Below are positions 53,650 through 61,776 of a stretch of 64,000 bases of DNA, piece after piece. Under the pieces are notes generated by a model. The model saw only the letters and a program-made list of their open reading frames with translations, did no database searches and was not told the origin of the DNA. The DNA is taken from contig DASSBG010000028.1 in assembly GCA_035699085.1 (NCBI GenBank), forward strand, positions 186,001 through 250,000. The letters are read 5' to 3'. Made by a program: the position numbers and the translations under genes. Positions within the stretch are counted from its first letter, which is position 1. Every line of letters begins with the position of its first letter. Source of the DNA: DASSBG01 sp035699085 (GTDB taxonomy: Bacteria > Pseudomonadota > Gammaproteobacteria > Xanthomonadales > Rhodanobacteraceae).

Positions 53650-54405
53650 TCAGCCGGCGTCGGCGCGCACCGGTAGCGGGTCGGGCAGCGGTAGGCGCTG
53701 TCCGGGGCGCGCCACCTGCAAGCCGCGCGCTTCCAGCGCCTGCGCATCGGTGGCCGAGGCGTAGTGGCAGGCGACCAGCCGCTGCCGCAGCTCCTCGGGA
53801 TATTCGCGCTCGATGTCGTCGGCGCCGCTGTGCGAAGGGTTGCCGACCAAGGCGCAATCGTGCACCACGCGCTCGCCCTGGCCGGCCTGCTGCGCCAGCG
53901 CCTCCGGAATGGGCCGGGTGTCGCCGGTGTAGACGAAGGCTCCCCGCAAGGCGACCCCGAACGAGGTGCCGGGTACGTGGTGGCGCGTGGCGAAGACGTC
54001 GAACCAGAGCCCGTCGAGCCAGAAGCCGCGCGTGCACGGCACCAGCTTCAATGCGTCCCAGAAGTTGACGCCGCCCTCGGCCGCGGCGCCGGGATAATCC
54101 GCCACCCGTGCCTGCAGCAGCGGCACCAGCGCGGCGTGCAGGAACACCGTGGTGCTGCCGGGTGCCTTGCCGAACTGGCGCAGCGCGAACAGCCGCTCGA
54201 ATCCGCCGACATGGTCGAGGTGGGTGTGGGTGACGTACAGCGCGCGCGGCGGCTGGCCGTAGGCGGCGTGGTAGCGGTCGAGCACGTCCGGCCCGCAATC
54301 GATCAGCAGGCAGGGCTTGCCGGCGCGCTCCAGCACGACCGACGAGGCGCCGAGTTCGGTCGCCTGCGCATTGCCGGTGCCGAGGAACTGCAGCGCCCAG
54401 CTCAT
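53650..54405 (-). CDS. MBL-fold hydrolase, RNase Z-like
   Basis: A 251-residue cytoplasmic MBL-fold enzyme. Zinc motif VTHTHLDHVGGF, then ATRHHVPGTSFG, VYTGDTRPIPEAL and NPSHSGADD supply the other ligands. The sequence resembles RNase Z / phosphodiesterase-type MBL proteins, but a specific substrate cannot be assigned. It overlaps the Kdo kinase gene by 4 bp. Confidence 0.85.
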   Translation of the reverse strand: MSWALQFLGTGNAQATELGASSVVLERAGKPCLLIDCGPDVLDRYHAAYGQPPRALYVTHTHLDHVGGFERLFALRQFGKAPGSTTVFLHAALVPLLQARVADYPGAAAEGGVNFWDALKLVPCTRGFWLDGLWFDVFATRHHVPGTSFGVALRGAFVYTGDTRPIPEALAQQAGQGERVVHDCALVGNPSHSGADDIEREYPEELRQRLVACHYASATDAQALEARGLQVARPGQRLPLPDPLPVRADAG

Positions 54406-55160
54406 GCCTGCGGCCCGCGTCGGTAGCCCCGCAACAGCGCCGCCCAGAGTCCGCGCTCGAAGGCTTCGGCACCGTCGCGCGCGGCGCCGAGCTTCAGCAG
54501 TGAACGCTTCAGCCGCGCCAGGTTGCCCTGCTGCCAGGCCGTCTGTGGCGGCCGCAGCGCGCCGCGATCGAAATCGATCAGGTGGATGCCCTGCGCGTTC
54601 ACCAGCACATTGTGCGCGTTGAGGTCGGCGTGATACACCCCGTGGCGATGGAACGCCGCGATGGTCGCGCCAATGCGCGCGGCCAGCCCCTCGTCCAGGC
54701 CCGTGGCCGCCAGTTGCTCGGCCATCGTGCGCGCCGCCGGGATGCAGCGCGTGATCAGGTCGGCGCGGTAGTACCAGCCGCTGCGCCGCACGCGTGCCGC
54801 CACCGCGACGGGCACCGGCAGTTGGAGGGCGCGAAGACGTTGCAGCAGGCGAAACTCCGCAAAGCCGCGGCTGCGGTCGCGGCCGCGCCAGAGGTAGCGG
54901 TCATCCAGGGCGCGGGCAACGGCGCCGCCGCGGCGATAGTGCCGCCAGACGCATTCGCCGGCGGGCGTGTCGATGAACAAGACCCCGCCGCGACCGCCAC
55001 CGCCGCTGCGCAGGGCGCCGAGCGCGCGCCAGTGGCCTGCATCGAACCAGTCCGGTGCGGCTTGTGGCACGACGGCCGGGTCAAGGACAATGGCCGTATC
55101 GGACCCGTCGAAGATGACGGCTTCGGTCGCCCCGCCCATGGCCCCGCCCTGCCCGCTCAT
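54402..55160 (-). CDS. kdkA: 3-Deoxy-D-manno-octulosonic acid (Kdo) kinase
   Basis: About 252 residues, a small protein kinase-like fold with GVYHADLNAHNVLVN (catalytic loop) and IHLIDFDRG (DFD metal site). KdkA phosphorylates the 4-position of Kdo in the lipopolysaccharide inner core of many Xanthomonadales and Pasteurellaceae. Three in-frame ATGs (55196, 55160, 55139) are possible starts; 55160 is used on length. It lies divergently beside a glycosyltransferase gene, as expected for a core-oligosaccharide locus. Confidence 0.85.
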   Translation of the reverse strand: MSGQGGAMGGATEAVIFDGSDTAIVLDPAVVPQAAPDWFDAGHWRALGALRSGGGGRGGVLFIDTPAGECVWRHYRRGGAVARALDDRYLWRGRDRSRGFAEFRLLQRLRALQLPVPVAVAARVRRSGWYYRADLITRCIPAARTMAEQLAATGLDEGLAARIGATIAAFHRHGVYHADLNAHNVLVNAQGIHLIDFDRGALRPPQTAWQQGNLARLKRSLLKLGAARDGAEAFERGLWAALLRGYRRGPQA

Positions 55161-55247
55161 GCCGATTCGCCCGCCACCGCCCCGCTCCAGTCGCATTGCG
55201 ATGGGACCAGTCTACACAGGCCGCGCGGGCGCCAACAGCGCTGCGGC

Positions 55248-56318
55248 ATGAACGGCGCAGCCCCCACCAGCGTCTGCCTGCTGCGCACCTCGGCGCTGGG
55301 TGACGTGACGCATGTCGTGCCGCTGCTGCGCACCCTGCAGGACCGCCTGCCGCAGGCGCGGCTGAGCTGGATCATCGGCGTGCCCGAGCACAAGCTTCTG
55401 GGCGACATCGAGGGCGTCGACTTCATCGTCCACGACAAGCGCCGGGGCCTGGCCGGCTGGCGCGCACTGCACCGCGACTTGCAGGGCCGCCGCTTCGATG
55501 TGTTGCTGCACATGCAGGTGGCCATGCGCGCCAATGTGCTCAGCCGCGCGGTGCCGGCCGGTCGGCGCATCGGCTACGACCGCGCGCGATCGAAGGACCT
55601 GCACGGCCTGTTCGTCAACGAGCGCATCGCCGCGCATCCTCGCCAGCACGTGCTGGACGCCATCGGCAGCTTCGCCGAACCGCTGGGCGTGCAGCGCGAG
55701 GCGGTCCGCTGGGACATCCCGGTGCCCGCCGAGGCGCGCGACTGGGCCCTGGCGCAATGGCCGGAGGACGGCCAGCCAACGCTGCTGCTCAGTCCCTGCT
55801 CCAGTCACGCACTGCGCAACTGGCGTGCCGAACGCTATGCCGCGGTCGCCGACCACGCCGTCCGCCGGCTGAAGATGCGGGTGGTGCTGACCGGCGGGCG
55901 CAGCGCCGTCGAACGCGCCATGGGCGACGCCATCCTCGCCAACATGCAGGCACCGGCGCTCGACCTGATCGGCAAGGACACGCTGAAGCAGGCGCTGGCG
56001 CTGTACCAGCGCGCTGCCATCGTGCTGACGCCGGATTCGGGGCCGATGCACATGGCCAACGCGATGGGCGCGCCGGTGCTCGGCCTGCACGCGGCCACCA
56101 ACCCCGGGCGATCCGGGCCCTACAGTGACCGGCGCTGGTGCGTCGACCGTTACGACGACGCGGCGCGCCGCTACCTCGGCCGGCCGGCGGCGGACCTGCA
56201 CTGGGGCACGCGCATCCAGCGGCCCGGCGTCATGGACCTGATCGGGATCGGCGAGGTGATCGAGCGGCTGGAAGCCTTCGTCGCGGCGGGCCCGGGCGCG
56301 GCCGCTCAGCGCCGGTAG
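55248..56318 (+). CDS. Glycosyltransferase family 9 (heptosyltransferase-like)
   Basis: A 356-residue GT9 protein: VCLLRTSALGDVTHVVPLLR at the N-terminus and LTPDSGPMHMANAMG in the C-terminal nucleotide-sugar-binding domain. Relatives transfer heptose in lipopolysaccharide core synthesis; WaaC, WaaF or other cannot be decided. Its end overlaps the DUF6165 gene by 13 bp (convergent). Confidence 0.87.
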   Translation: MNGAAPTSVCLLRTSALGDVTHVVPLLRTLQDRLPQARLSWIIGVPEHKLLGDIEGVDFIVHDKRRGLAGWRALHRDLQGRRFDVLLHMQVAMRANVLSRAVPAGRRIGYDRARSKDLHGLFVNERIAAHPRQHVLDAIGSFAEPLGVQREAVRWDIPVPAEARDWALAQWPEDGQPTLLLSPCSSHALRNWRAERYAAVADHAVRRLKMRVVLTGGRSAVERAMGDAILANMQAPALDLIGKDTLKQALALYQRAAIVLTPDSGPMHMANAMGAPVLGLHAATNPGRSGPYSDRRWCVDRYDDAARRYLGRPAADLHWGTRIQRPGVMDLIGIGEVIERLEAFVAAGPGAAAQRR

Positions 56319-56698
56319 TCAACGTAGGACTTTTCCTCCACCAGCGTCGACCCCAGCTTGAGGTTGATCGCCCGCTTGATGGCGGCGCGCTCGTCGTTGC
56401 GCACGTAGACCGAACGCGCCAGCGCGATGAAGTCCGCGTCGAAGGCGGCCTCCTTTTCCTTGACGCGGATCGCGTCCTCGATATCCCACAGTGCGCCGTT
56501 GACCTTCTTCAGTGCCGCGCGTTCGGCCGCAATGTCGGCCGCGCCGGCGTTGGCCGCCCAGGTCTGCTCCAGCAGCGCCAGCTCGTCGCGGACATTGGCC
56601 AGCTTGGCCGGGTCACGCATGCGCTCCGACTTGATCTCGAGGATGGTGATCTTGTCGATCAGCTCGCCGTGGGAGACGGGAACGGAGATGAGGCTCAT
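56306..56698 (-). CDS. DUF6165-family protein
   Basis: A 130-residue protein starting MSLISVPVSHGELIDKITIL, the hallmark of this family of unknown function, often found near glycosyltransferases. It is mostly alpha-helical, with EIKSERM and LWDIEDAIRVKEKEA. Its 3' end overlaps the convergent GT9 gene by 13 bp. Confidence 0.85.
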   Translation of the reverse strand: MSLISVPVSHGELIDKITILEIKSERMRDPAKLANVRDELALLEQTWAANAGAADIAAERAALKKVNGALWDIEDAIRVKEKEAAFDADFIALARSVYVRNDERAAIKRAINLKLGSTLVEEKSYVDYRR

Positions 56699-56797
56699 GG
56701 CTGCGCGGCCGTGGTGGTGGCTGGACCGGCAACTTTAGCGTATCGGAGGCCGGGACTCGGGACTCTGAGCCGCCACTCGGCCAGCCGATGTGTCGGC

Positions 56798-57012
56798 CCC
56801 GGGCGGGTTCGTCCACAACACCCTCTCGGCCGGGCACAAAAAACGCCCGGTCGGGGCGTCTCGACCGTCGCGGCGCGGCACGTTTCGGCCGGGTGGCGCA
56901 TGCATGCGCCTCACCCCTCCGCGCTGCGCGCTGCGGGGCCAGCCTTCGGCTGTCCGATTTCGTTCCGGACGAAATCGTCGAACCCGGGCGGGTTCGTCCA
57001 CAACACCCTCTC
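56798..57012. repeat. 30-bp direct repeat flanking a 155-bp spacer next to tRNA-Ser
   Basis: Identical 30-bp segments at 56798-56827 and 56983-57012, each beginning CCCGGGCGGGTTCGTCCAC and ending ACCCTCTC, lie 185 bp apart. Each continues into GGCACAAAAAACGCCC and a terminator-like hairpin. They look like a duplication of the tRNA-terminator downstream region. The region around them, 56699-57056, holds no gene. Confidence 0.8.
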
Positions 57013-57022
57013 CGCCAGGCAC

Positions 57023-57047
57023 AAAAAACGCCCCATGCGGGGCGTTT
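57023..57047 (-). terminator. Terminator of tRNA-Ser(CGA)
   Basis: On the minus strand AACGCCCC / GGGGCGTT with a GCAT loop is followed by T4 and more. It is itself enclosed by an inverted repeat that includes the tRNA 3' end. Confidence 0.9.
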
Positions 57048-57056
57048 GTCTGTGCC

Positions 57057-57147
57057 TGGCGGAGAGGGTGGGATTCGAACCCACGTTACGGGAGACCCGT
57101 AAACCGGATTTCGAATCCGGCGCATTCGACCACTCTGCCACCTCTCC
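57057..57147 (-). tRNA. tRNA-Ser(CGA)
   Basis: A 91-nt class II tRNA with encoded CCA. Acceptor GGAGAGG pairs with CCTCTCC; the anticodon loop TTCGAAA gives CGA; a long variable arm is present. Promoter and terminator are both visible. Confidence 0.95.
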
Positions 57148-57161
57148 GAAGGTGGGCGCGC

Positions 57162-57190
57162 ATGATACGAGCCGCCGCCGGCGAAGACAA
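57162..57190 (-). promoter_or_regulatory. Promoter of tRNA-Ser(CGA)
   Basis: On the minus strand TTGTCT and TATCAT lie 17 bases apart, ending 14 bases before the tRNA. Confidence 0.65.
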
Positions 57191-57211
57191 GCCGCGCCGC
57201 GGTCCGGAGGC

Positions 57212-58042
57212 CTATTGGCGCGCGCCGCGCGGGTTGGCTGGCGGCTCGTGGCGGCTGGTGCTGCGCCATGGGTTGATGTCGATGCCACCGCGGCGAGTGT
57301 AGCGCGCGTAGACGTCCAGTTCGCGCGGTTGGCAGCGCTGCAGGATGTCGACGAAGATCCGTTCGACGCACTGCTCGTGGAAGCCGCTGTGCTGCCTGAA
57401 CGAGACGATGTAGCGCAGCAGCGCGCCGTGATCGACTGCCGGACCGCGATAGCGGATCTGCAGGCTTGCCCAATCGGGTTGGCCCGTGACCGGACAATTG
57501 GACTTCAGCAGGTGCGAGAGCAGCGTCTCCTCCACCTCGCCGGCCCCGTCGATGCAGTGCAGCAGGCCGGCGTCCGGCGGCCCGTACTGCCCGATGGCCA
57601 GCGGCAGGTCGTCGATCAGCTGGCCCTCCGGCTCTTCCAGCCGCTGCGCCGCAAAGCCGGCCGGCGGCACCAGGCGCACGGCGACGGGGGCGCCACTGGC
57701 GGCGCCAAGATCGTCGGCCAGCAGCGCGGCCAGCGCTTCGCTGTCGGCAAGGCAGGTCTGGGCGTAACTGCCGAGGTACAGCTTCAGCGACTTGGACTCG
57801 ACGATGTTGGGCGACGAACTGTCAAAGCACAGTTCCGCCAGCGCCACCTGCGGCTTGCCGTGCGGGTCCAGCCACGACAGTTCGTAGGCGTTCCAGAGGT
57901 CGCAACCAACGAAAGGCAGCGGCGTGACCAGCCCCAGCGGCCCGCGTCCCCGGGCGCGGGGGATCGGGTAGAGCAAGCGCGGGTCGCGCGCCTCTGGCCA
58001 GGCCGCGGCCTTGCCGAGCGGTGAGTGTTCCGGATCGTGCAT
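57212..58042 (-). CDS. queF: NADPH-dependent 7-cyano-7-deazaguanine reductase
   Basis: A 276-residue QueF (two-domain type), reducing preQ0 to preQ1 in queuosine synthesis. The QueF motif NIVESKSLKLYLGSYAQT and the catalytic cysteine in SNCPVTGQPDW are present. The ATG at 58042 begins the family N-terminus; a longer upstream frame overlaps the phosphatase gene and is rejected. Confidence 0.93.
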   Translation of the reverse strand: MHDPEHSPLGKAAAWPEARDPRLLYPIPRARGRGPLGLVTPLPFVGCDLWNAYELSWLDPHGKPQVALAELCFDSSSPNIVESKSLKLYLGSYAQTCLADSEALAALLADDLGAASGAPVAVRLVPPAGFAAQRLEEPEGQLIDDLPLAIGQYGPPDAGLLHCIDGAGEVEETLLSHLLKSNCPVTGQPDWASLQIRYRGPAVDHGALLRYIVSFRQHSGFHEQCVERIFVDILQRCQPRELDVYARYTRRGGIDINPWRSTSRHEPPANPRGARQ

Positions 58043-58138
58043 GGCGCCCAGTTTAGCGGCGGCGCATTCCATCCGGCCTTCTTGCCTCGCCGTCGTCGCG
58101 GTAGCATGCTTGCCCGCTCCGCGACAGCAGGCCAACGC

Positions 58139-58843
58139 ATGATCGAATTCGGGCACGGCACGCACGTCGGCTTGCGCCGCGAGCACAACGAGGACACCTA
58201 CCACGCGGACGCCGCCCGCGGCCTGTGGCTGGTGGCGGACGGCATGGGCGGCCATGCCCATGGTGAGGTCGCCAGCGCCCTGGCCCGCGACACGGTCACC
58301 GCCTGCGTTGCCGCCGGACGCTCGCTGGCCGAAGCCATTCGCGAGGCCGACAAGGCGATCATCGCCGCCTCCACGCGCAGCAGCGGCGTGCTGCCCATGG
58401 GCACCACGGTGGCCGCACTGCGCATCCGCCAGGATCACTACCAGGTGGCATGGGTTGGCGACAGCCGGGTGTACCTGTGGCAGGACGGTGGCCTGCGGCA
58501 GCTGTCGCACGACCATTCCTACGTGCAGACGCTGGTCGAACAGGGCAAGATTTCCGAGGCCGAGGCGCGCCGCCACCCGCGCCGCAACGTGGTGACCCAG
58601 GCGCTGGGCGTGACCCCGGCGGAGGACCTGGAGGTGGCGCTGTGCGAGGGCACGGTGCAGCCCGGCATGCAGTTCCTGCTGTGCAGCGACGGCCTGACCG
58701 AGGACCTCGAGGACGGGCACATCGCCGCCATCCTCAAGCGCCGCGAACTGGCTGCCCAGGAATGCGTGGATCAGTTGATCATCGGTGCGCTGGATGGCGG
58801 CGGCAACGACAACATCACGGCGCTGCTGGTGAGGGTGCGTTGA
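58139..58843 (+). CDS. PP2C-family serine/threonine phosphatase
   Basis: A 234-residue bacterial PP2C (Stp1-type). Metal-binding motifs EDTYHADAARGLWLVADGMG, LLCSDGLTEDLED and GGNDNITALLV are conserved. No transmembrane segment. A partner Ser/Thr kinase is not encoded nearby. The ATG at 58139 starts the conserved MIEFGHGTHVGLRREHNED. Confidence 0.92.
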   Translation: MIEFGHGTHVGLRREHNEDTYHADAARGLWLVADGMGGHAHGEVASALARDTVTACVAAGRSLAEAIREADKAIIAASTRSSGVLPMGTTVAALRIRQDHYQVAWVGDSRVYLWQDGGLRQLSHDHSYVQTLVEQGKISEAEARRHPRRNVVTQALGVTPAEDLEVALCEGTVQPGMQFLLCSDGLTEDLEDGHIAAILKRRELAAQECVDQLIIGALDGGGNDNITALLVRVR

Positions 58844-59032
58844 GGGCCGGATTTGGGTGAATCGGGGGAGCGCGGGTCCGGCACGTGATCTCGGTCAGGC
58901 TGCGCGGCCGCGTGTTGGCGGATGCCGAGCTCGCACGCTCGAGGCTCTCGCGGGGGAATGGGGAACCTGGGAACGGGCGCCGCGCGAGTCCGGCCGTACG
59001 CGTGCTGGGAGTCCGCCGCGCTCGGTGCCAAC

Positions 59033-59785
59033 CTACACGGCGGGTTCGGATTCGGGTTCGGGCGCCGGATCGACGGGCGGCGCATCGAGCAGCCGCCAGA
59101 GGCTGCCGCTGCCGCTGTCGCGGTCGAGGCGGTCGAGCCAGGCCTGGTGGGCGGCGGCTTCGGCGGCATCGGCGTACTGGACGCGCGGGCGGCCGGCGGG
59201 CTCGCCGTCGAGGCGCGTCGCGACCGGCGCCGGGGCCGCCACCGCCGCAAGCTCCAGGCTGCCCTGGCCGATGGTCATGGCCAGGTAGACGTCGGCGAGC
59301 AGCTGCGCATCGAGCAGCGCGCCGTGGCTCTGCCGCGCCGAGTTGTCCACGCCGAGGCGCTTGCACAGTGCGTCCAGGCTGTTGTGCTGGCCCGGGAAGG
59401 TCTTGCGCGCCAGCGGCAGCGTGTCCAGGATGCGGGCGCGATCGGCGACGCAGCCGTACTGCGTCCCCAGCCGCGCCAGTTCCGCATCGATGAAGCCGAC
59501 ATCGAAGGCGGCGTTGTGGATGATCAGTTCGGCGCCGTCGATGAAGGCGAGCAGCTCGTCAACGACGTCGGCAAACAGCGGCTTGTCGGCGAGGAAGTGC
59601 TCGCCCAGCCCGTGCACCGCGCGGGCACCCGCGTCGATGGCGCGCTGCGGGTTGAGGTAGCGGTGCCACTGGCGGCCGGTGCGGCGCCGCGCAATCAGCT
59701 CCACGCAGCCGATCTCGATGATGCGGTGGCCACGCGCGGCATCAAGGCCGGTGGTCTCCGTGTCGAGTACAACGAGGCGGCTCAT
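59033..59785 (-). CDS. dnaQ: DNA polymerase III epsilon subunit (proofreading exonuclease)
   Basis: A 250-residue DEDDh exonuclease: ExoI LDTETTGLD, ExoII IHNAAFDVGFID, ExoIII SHGALLDAQLLADVY. The C-terminal half is the theta/alpha-binding region. It overlaps rnhA by 4 bp. Confidence 0.94.
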   Translation of the reverse strand: MSRLVVLDTETTGLDAARGHRIIEIGCVELIARRRTGRQWHRYLNPQRAIDAGARAVHGLGEHFLADKPLFADVVDELLAFIDGAELIIHNAAFDVGFIDAELARLGTQYGCVADRARILDTLPLARKTFPGQHNSLDALCKRLGVDNSARQSHGALLDAQLLADVYLAMTIGQGSLELAAVAAPAPVATRLDGEPAGRPRVQYADAAEAAAHQAWLDRLDRDSGSGSLWRLLDAPPVDPAPEPESEPAV

Positions 59786-60237
59786 GCGCTGGCCTGAATG
59801 GCGCGGGCGGCCGCGCCGGCGGCGGCGTCGACGCGTTCGTTCTCGACGTGGCCGCAATGGCCCCGCACCCATTCCCAGGCCACCTGGTGGCCGGCGGCGG
59901 CGGCGTCCAGGCGCTGCCACAGGTCCTGGTTTTTCACCGGCTGGCGGTTGCTGGTGCGCCAGCCGTTGTTGCGCCAGCCCGGCAGCCAGCGCTGGATGCC
60001 GTTCTTGACGTATTGCGAGTCGGTGCTGAGGCGCACGCGGCTGGGCCGCTTCAGCGCCTCCAGGGCGGAGATGGCCGCCATCAGCTCCATGCGGTTGTTG
60101 GTCGTGTGCAGCTCGCCGCCCGACAGCAACTTTTCCCGCCCGCCGTAACGCAGCAGCGCAGCCCAGCCGCCCGGGCCGGGATTGCCCAGGCAGGCACCGT
60201 CGGTAAAGATCGCCACTTCACCCTGCCCTGCGCTCAT
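59782..60237 (-). CDS. rnhA: Ribonuclease HI
   Basis: A 151-residue RNase H: active-site Asp in IFTDGACLGNPGPGGW, Glu in MELMAAISALEAL, Asp in LSTDSQYVKNG and the final VRGHCGHVENERVD. The ATG at 60237 overlaps the methyltransferase stop (ATGA). Confidence 0.95.
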   Translation of the reverse strand: MSAGQGEVAIFTDGACLGNPGPGGWAALLRYGGREKLLSGGELHTTNNRMELMAAISALEALKRPSRVRLSTDSQYVKNGIQRWLPGWRNNGWRTSNRQPVKNQDLWQRLDAAAAGHQVAWEWVRGHCGHVENERVDAAAGAAARAIQASA

Positions 60238-60923
60238 GCACACTCGCGGCGCGCCGGGCCCGCCAGCGCGCCGCGCACCGGCAGCCGTTGGCGGCGGGTT
60301 ATGCGTGCGGCCATCGGAGGGTTGCGGCGCTTGCGCACCACCAGCAGGTAGCCCGCCGGGATCAGGCCGGGCTGGTCAAGATCGGCGCCCGCCGAACCCG
60401 GGAAGCTGGGGCCGAAGCGGCGGACCGCGCACAGGTCGCTGCGATGGGCCCACAGCCATGGCCGCCAGCGTCCCGCTGCCAGCGGCTGCAGGCGCGCGGC
60501 GTCGTCCGCCTGCAGCCGCCACAGCCACGGCCGCCACAGGCTCCACGGCTGCAGGCCGGCTACCAGCAGGCAGCCCTGCGGCGCCAGTACCCGCAGGACT
60601 TCCGCCGCCATCGCTGCCGGATCGCGCGCGTATTCGATGGCGTGGCGCAGCACGACCAGGTTGACGCTGTCGTCGGCCAGCGGCAGCGCCCCCACATGGC
60701 CGCGTGCGTCGCCGCTGAAGCAGCCATCGGGACTCACGCGCAGCCGCAGCGTACTGCGCAGTGGCGAAGCCAGCGCGGGCATGCCGGGAACGTCCATCAG
60801 CAGCGCAAAGCACCCGCCCACCTGCAGCATTTCGCTGCCAAGCAGGCGCGATTCACTGGCAAGCAGCCCCTGCAGGGGCGCGCTGGCGAAGGATGGAAAG
60901 GGCACGGTCATGGTCGGGTCCAT
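60234..60923 (-). CDS. Class I SAM-dependent methyltransferase
   Basis: A 229-residue methyltransferase-like protein: RGHVGALPLADDSVNLVVLR, and EVLRVLAPQGCLLVAG as post-motif. The glycine-rich SAM loop is degenerate (LQVGGCFALLM). It resembles YafS, which usually sits beside gloB and rnhA; here gloB is divergent next to it. Substrate unknown. Confidence 0.85.
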   Translation of the reverse strand: MDPTMTVPFPSFASAPLQGLLASESRLLGSEMLQVGGCFALLMDVPGMPALASPLRSTLRLRVSPDGCFSGDARGHVGALPLADDSVNLVVLRHAIEYARDPAAMAAEVLRVLAPQGCLLVAGLQPWSLWRPWLWRLQADDAARLQPLAAGRWRPWLWAHRSDLCAVRRFGPSFPGSAGADLDQPGLIPAGYLLVVRKRRNPPMAARITRRQRLPVRGALAGPARRECA

Positions 60924-61005
60924 TGTGCGCGATCTGCGACGCGGTCGCCAGAGTCGCGGCGGCAGGATGATACAGTTCAGGTCACGGCGTTGCCGGGGAC
61001 CCAGA

Positions 61006-61776
61006 GTGCGACTGTTTGCCGTACCCGCGCTGGCGGACAACTACATCTGGGTCGCAGCCGATGACGGCGGCCATGCACTGGCCGTTGACCCCGGCGAAGC
61101 CGCACCGCTGGAGGCGCTGCTGCAGCGCGAGGGCCTGGCGCTGACGGCGCTGCTGCTGACCCACCACCACCCGGACCATATCGCCGGCGCCGCCGAACTG
61201 GCGCAACGCCATCCGGGCCTGCGCATCCTCGCCCCCGACGACGACCGCATAGCGGTGCCCGGCGAGCGGGTGCATGACGGCCAGCAGATCGAACTCATGG
61301 CGCCGAAAGCGCGCTTCCAGGTGCTGGCGGTGCCCGGCCACACGCGCAGCCACGTCGCCTATGCCGGCGAAGGCCTGCTCTTTTGCGGCGACACGCTCTT
61401 CAGCCTCGGCTGCGGCCGCTTGTTCGAAGGCACGCCGGCGCAGATGCTGGAATCGCTGGAGCGGCTGGCCGGCCTCGCCGGGGAAACGCAAGTCTGCTGT
61501 GGCCACGAGTACACCGTTGCCAACGCAGCCTTCGCGCGCGCAGTCGACCCGCACAACGGCGCACTGCTGCAGCGGCTGGCCGAAGCGCAGGCGCTGCGCG
61601 CCGAGGGCCGGCCGAGCGTGCCGTCGACACTGGCGGGCGAGCGCGCCGCCAACCCGTTTCTGCGCATCGATGCGCCGGCGCTGCGCGACTGGGCGCGGCG
61701 GCACGCGCCGGACGCGGTGGATCGGGTGGAGCGTTTTGCTGCACTGCGCACCGCCAAGGACAGTTTCCGCGCATGA
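61006..61776 (+). CDS. gloB: Hydroxyacylglutathione hydrolase (glyoxalase II)
   Basis: A 256-residue MBL-fold enzyme hydrolysing S-D-lactoylglutathione. Zinc motif LTHHHPDHIAGA, plus CGDTLFSLGCGRLFEG and CGHEYTVANAAF. The GTG at 61006 starts the conserved VRLFAVPALADNYIWV. It overlaps mltD by 4 bp. Confidence 0.94.
   Translation: MRLFAVPALADNYIWVAADDGGHALAVDPGEAAPLEALLQREGLALTALLLTHHHPDHIAGAAELAQRHPGLRILAPDDDRIAVPGERVHDGQQIELMAPKARFQVLAVPGHTRSHVAYAGEGLLFCGDTLFSLGCGRLFEGTPAQMLESLERLAGLAGETQVCCGHEYTVANAAFARAVDPHNGALLQRLAEAQALRAEGRPSVPSTLAGERAANPFLRIDAPALRDWARRHAPDAVDRVERFAALRTAKDSFRA

Noticed and set aside
56798..57012. Integrative-element attachment pair at tRNA-Ser(CGA)
   Set aside because: The direct repeats are only 185 bp apart with no integrase or cargo between them, so a current attachment pair is not supported; a relic remains possible and is listed as a finding.
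56138..58024. 628-codon plus-strand frame over the tRNA-Ser(CGA) region and queF
   Set aside because: Runs antisense to the tRNA and queF and through terminators and repeats; a typical false frame around tRNA genes.
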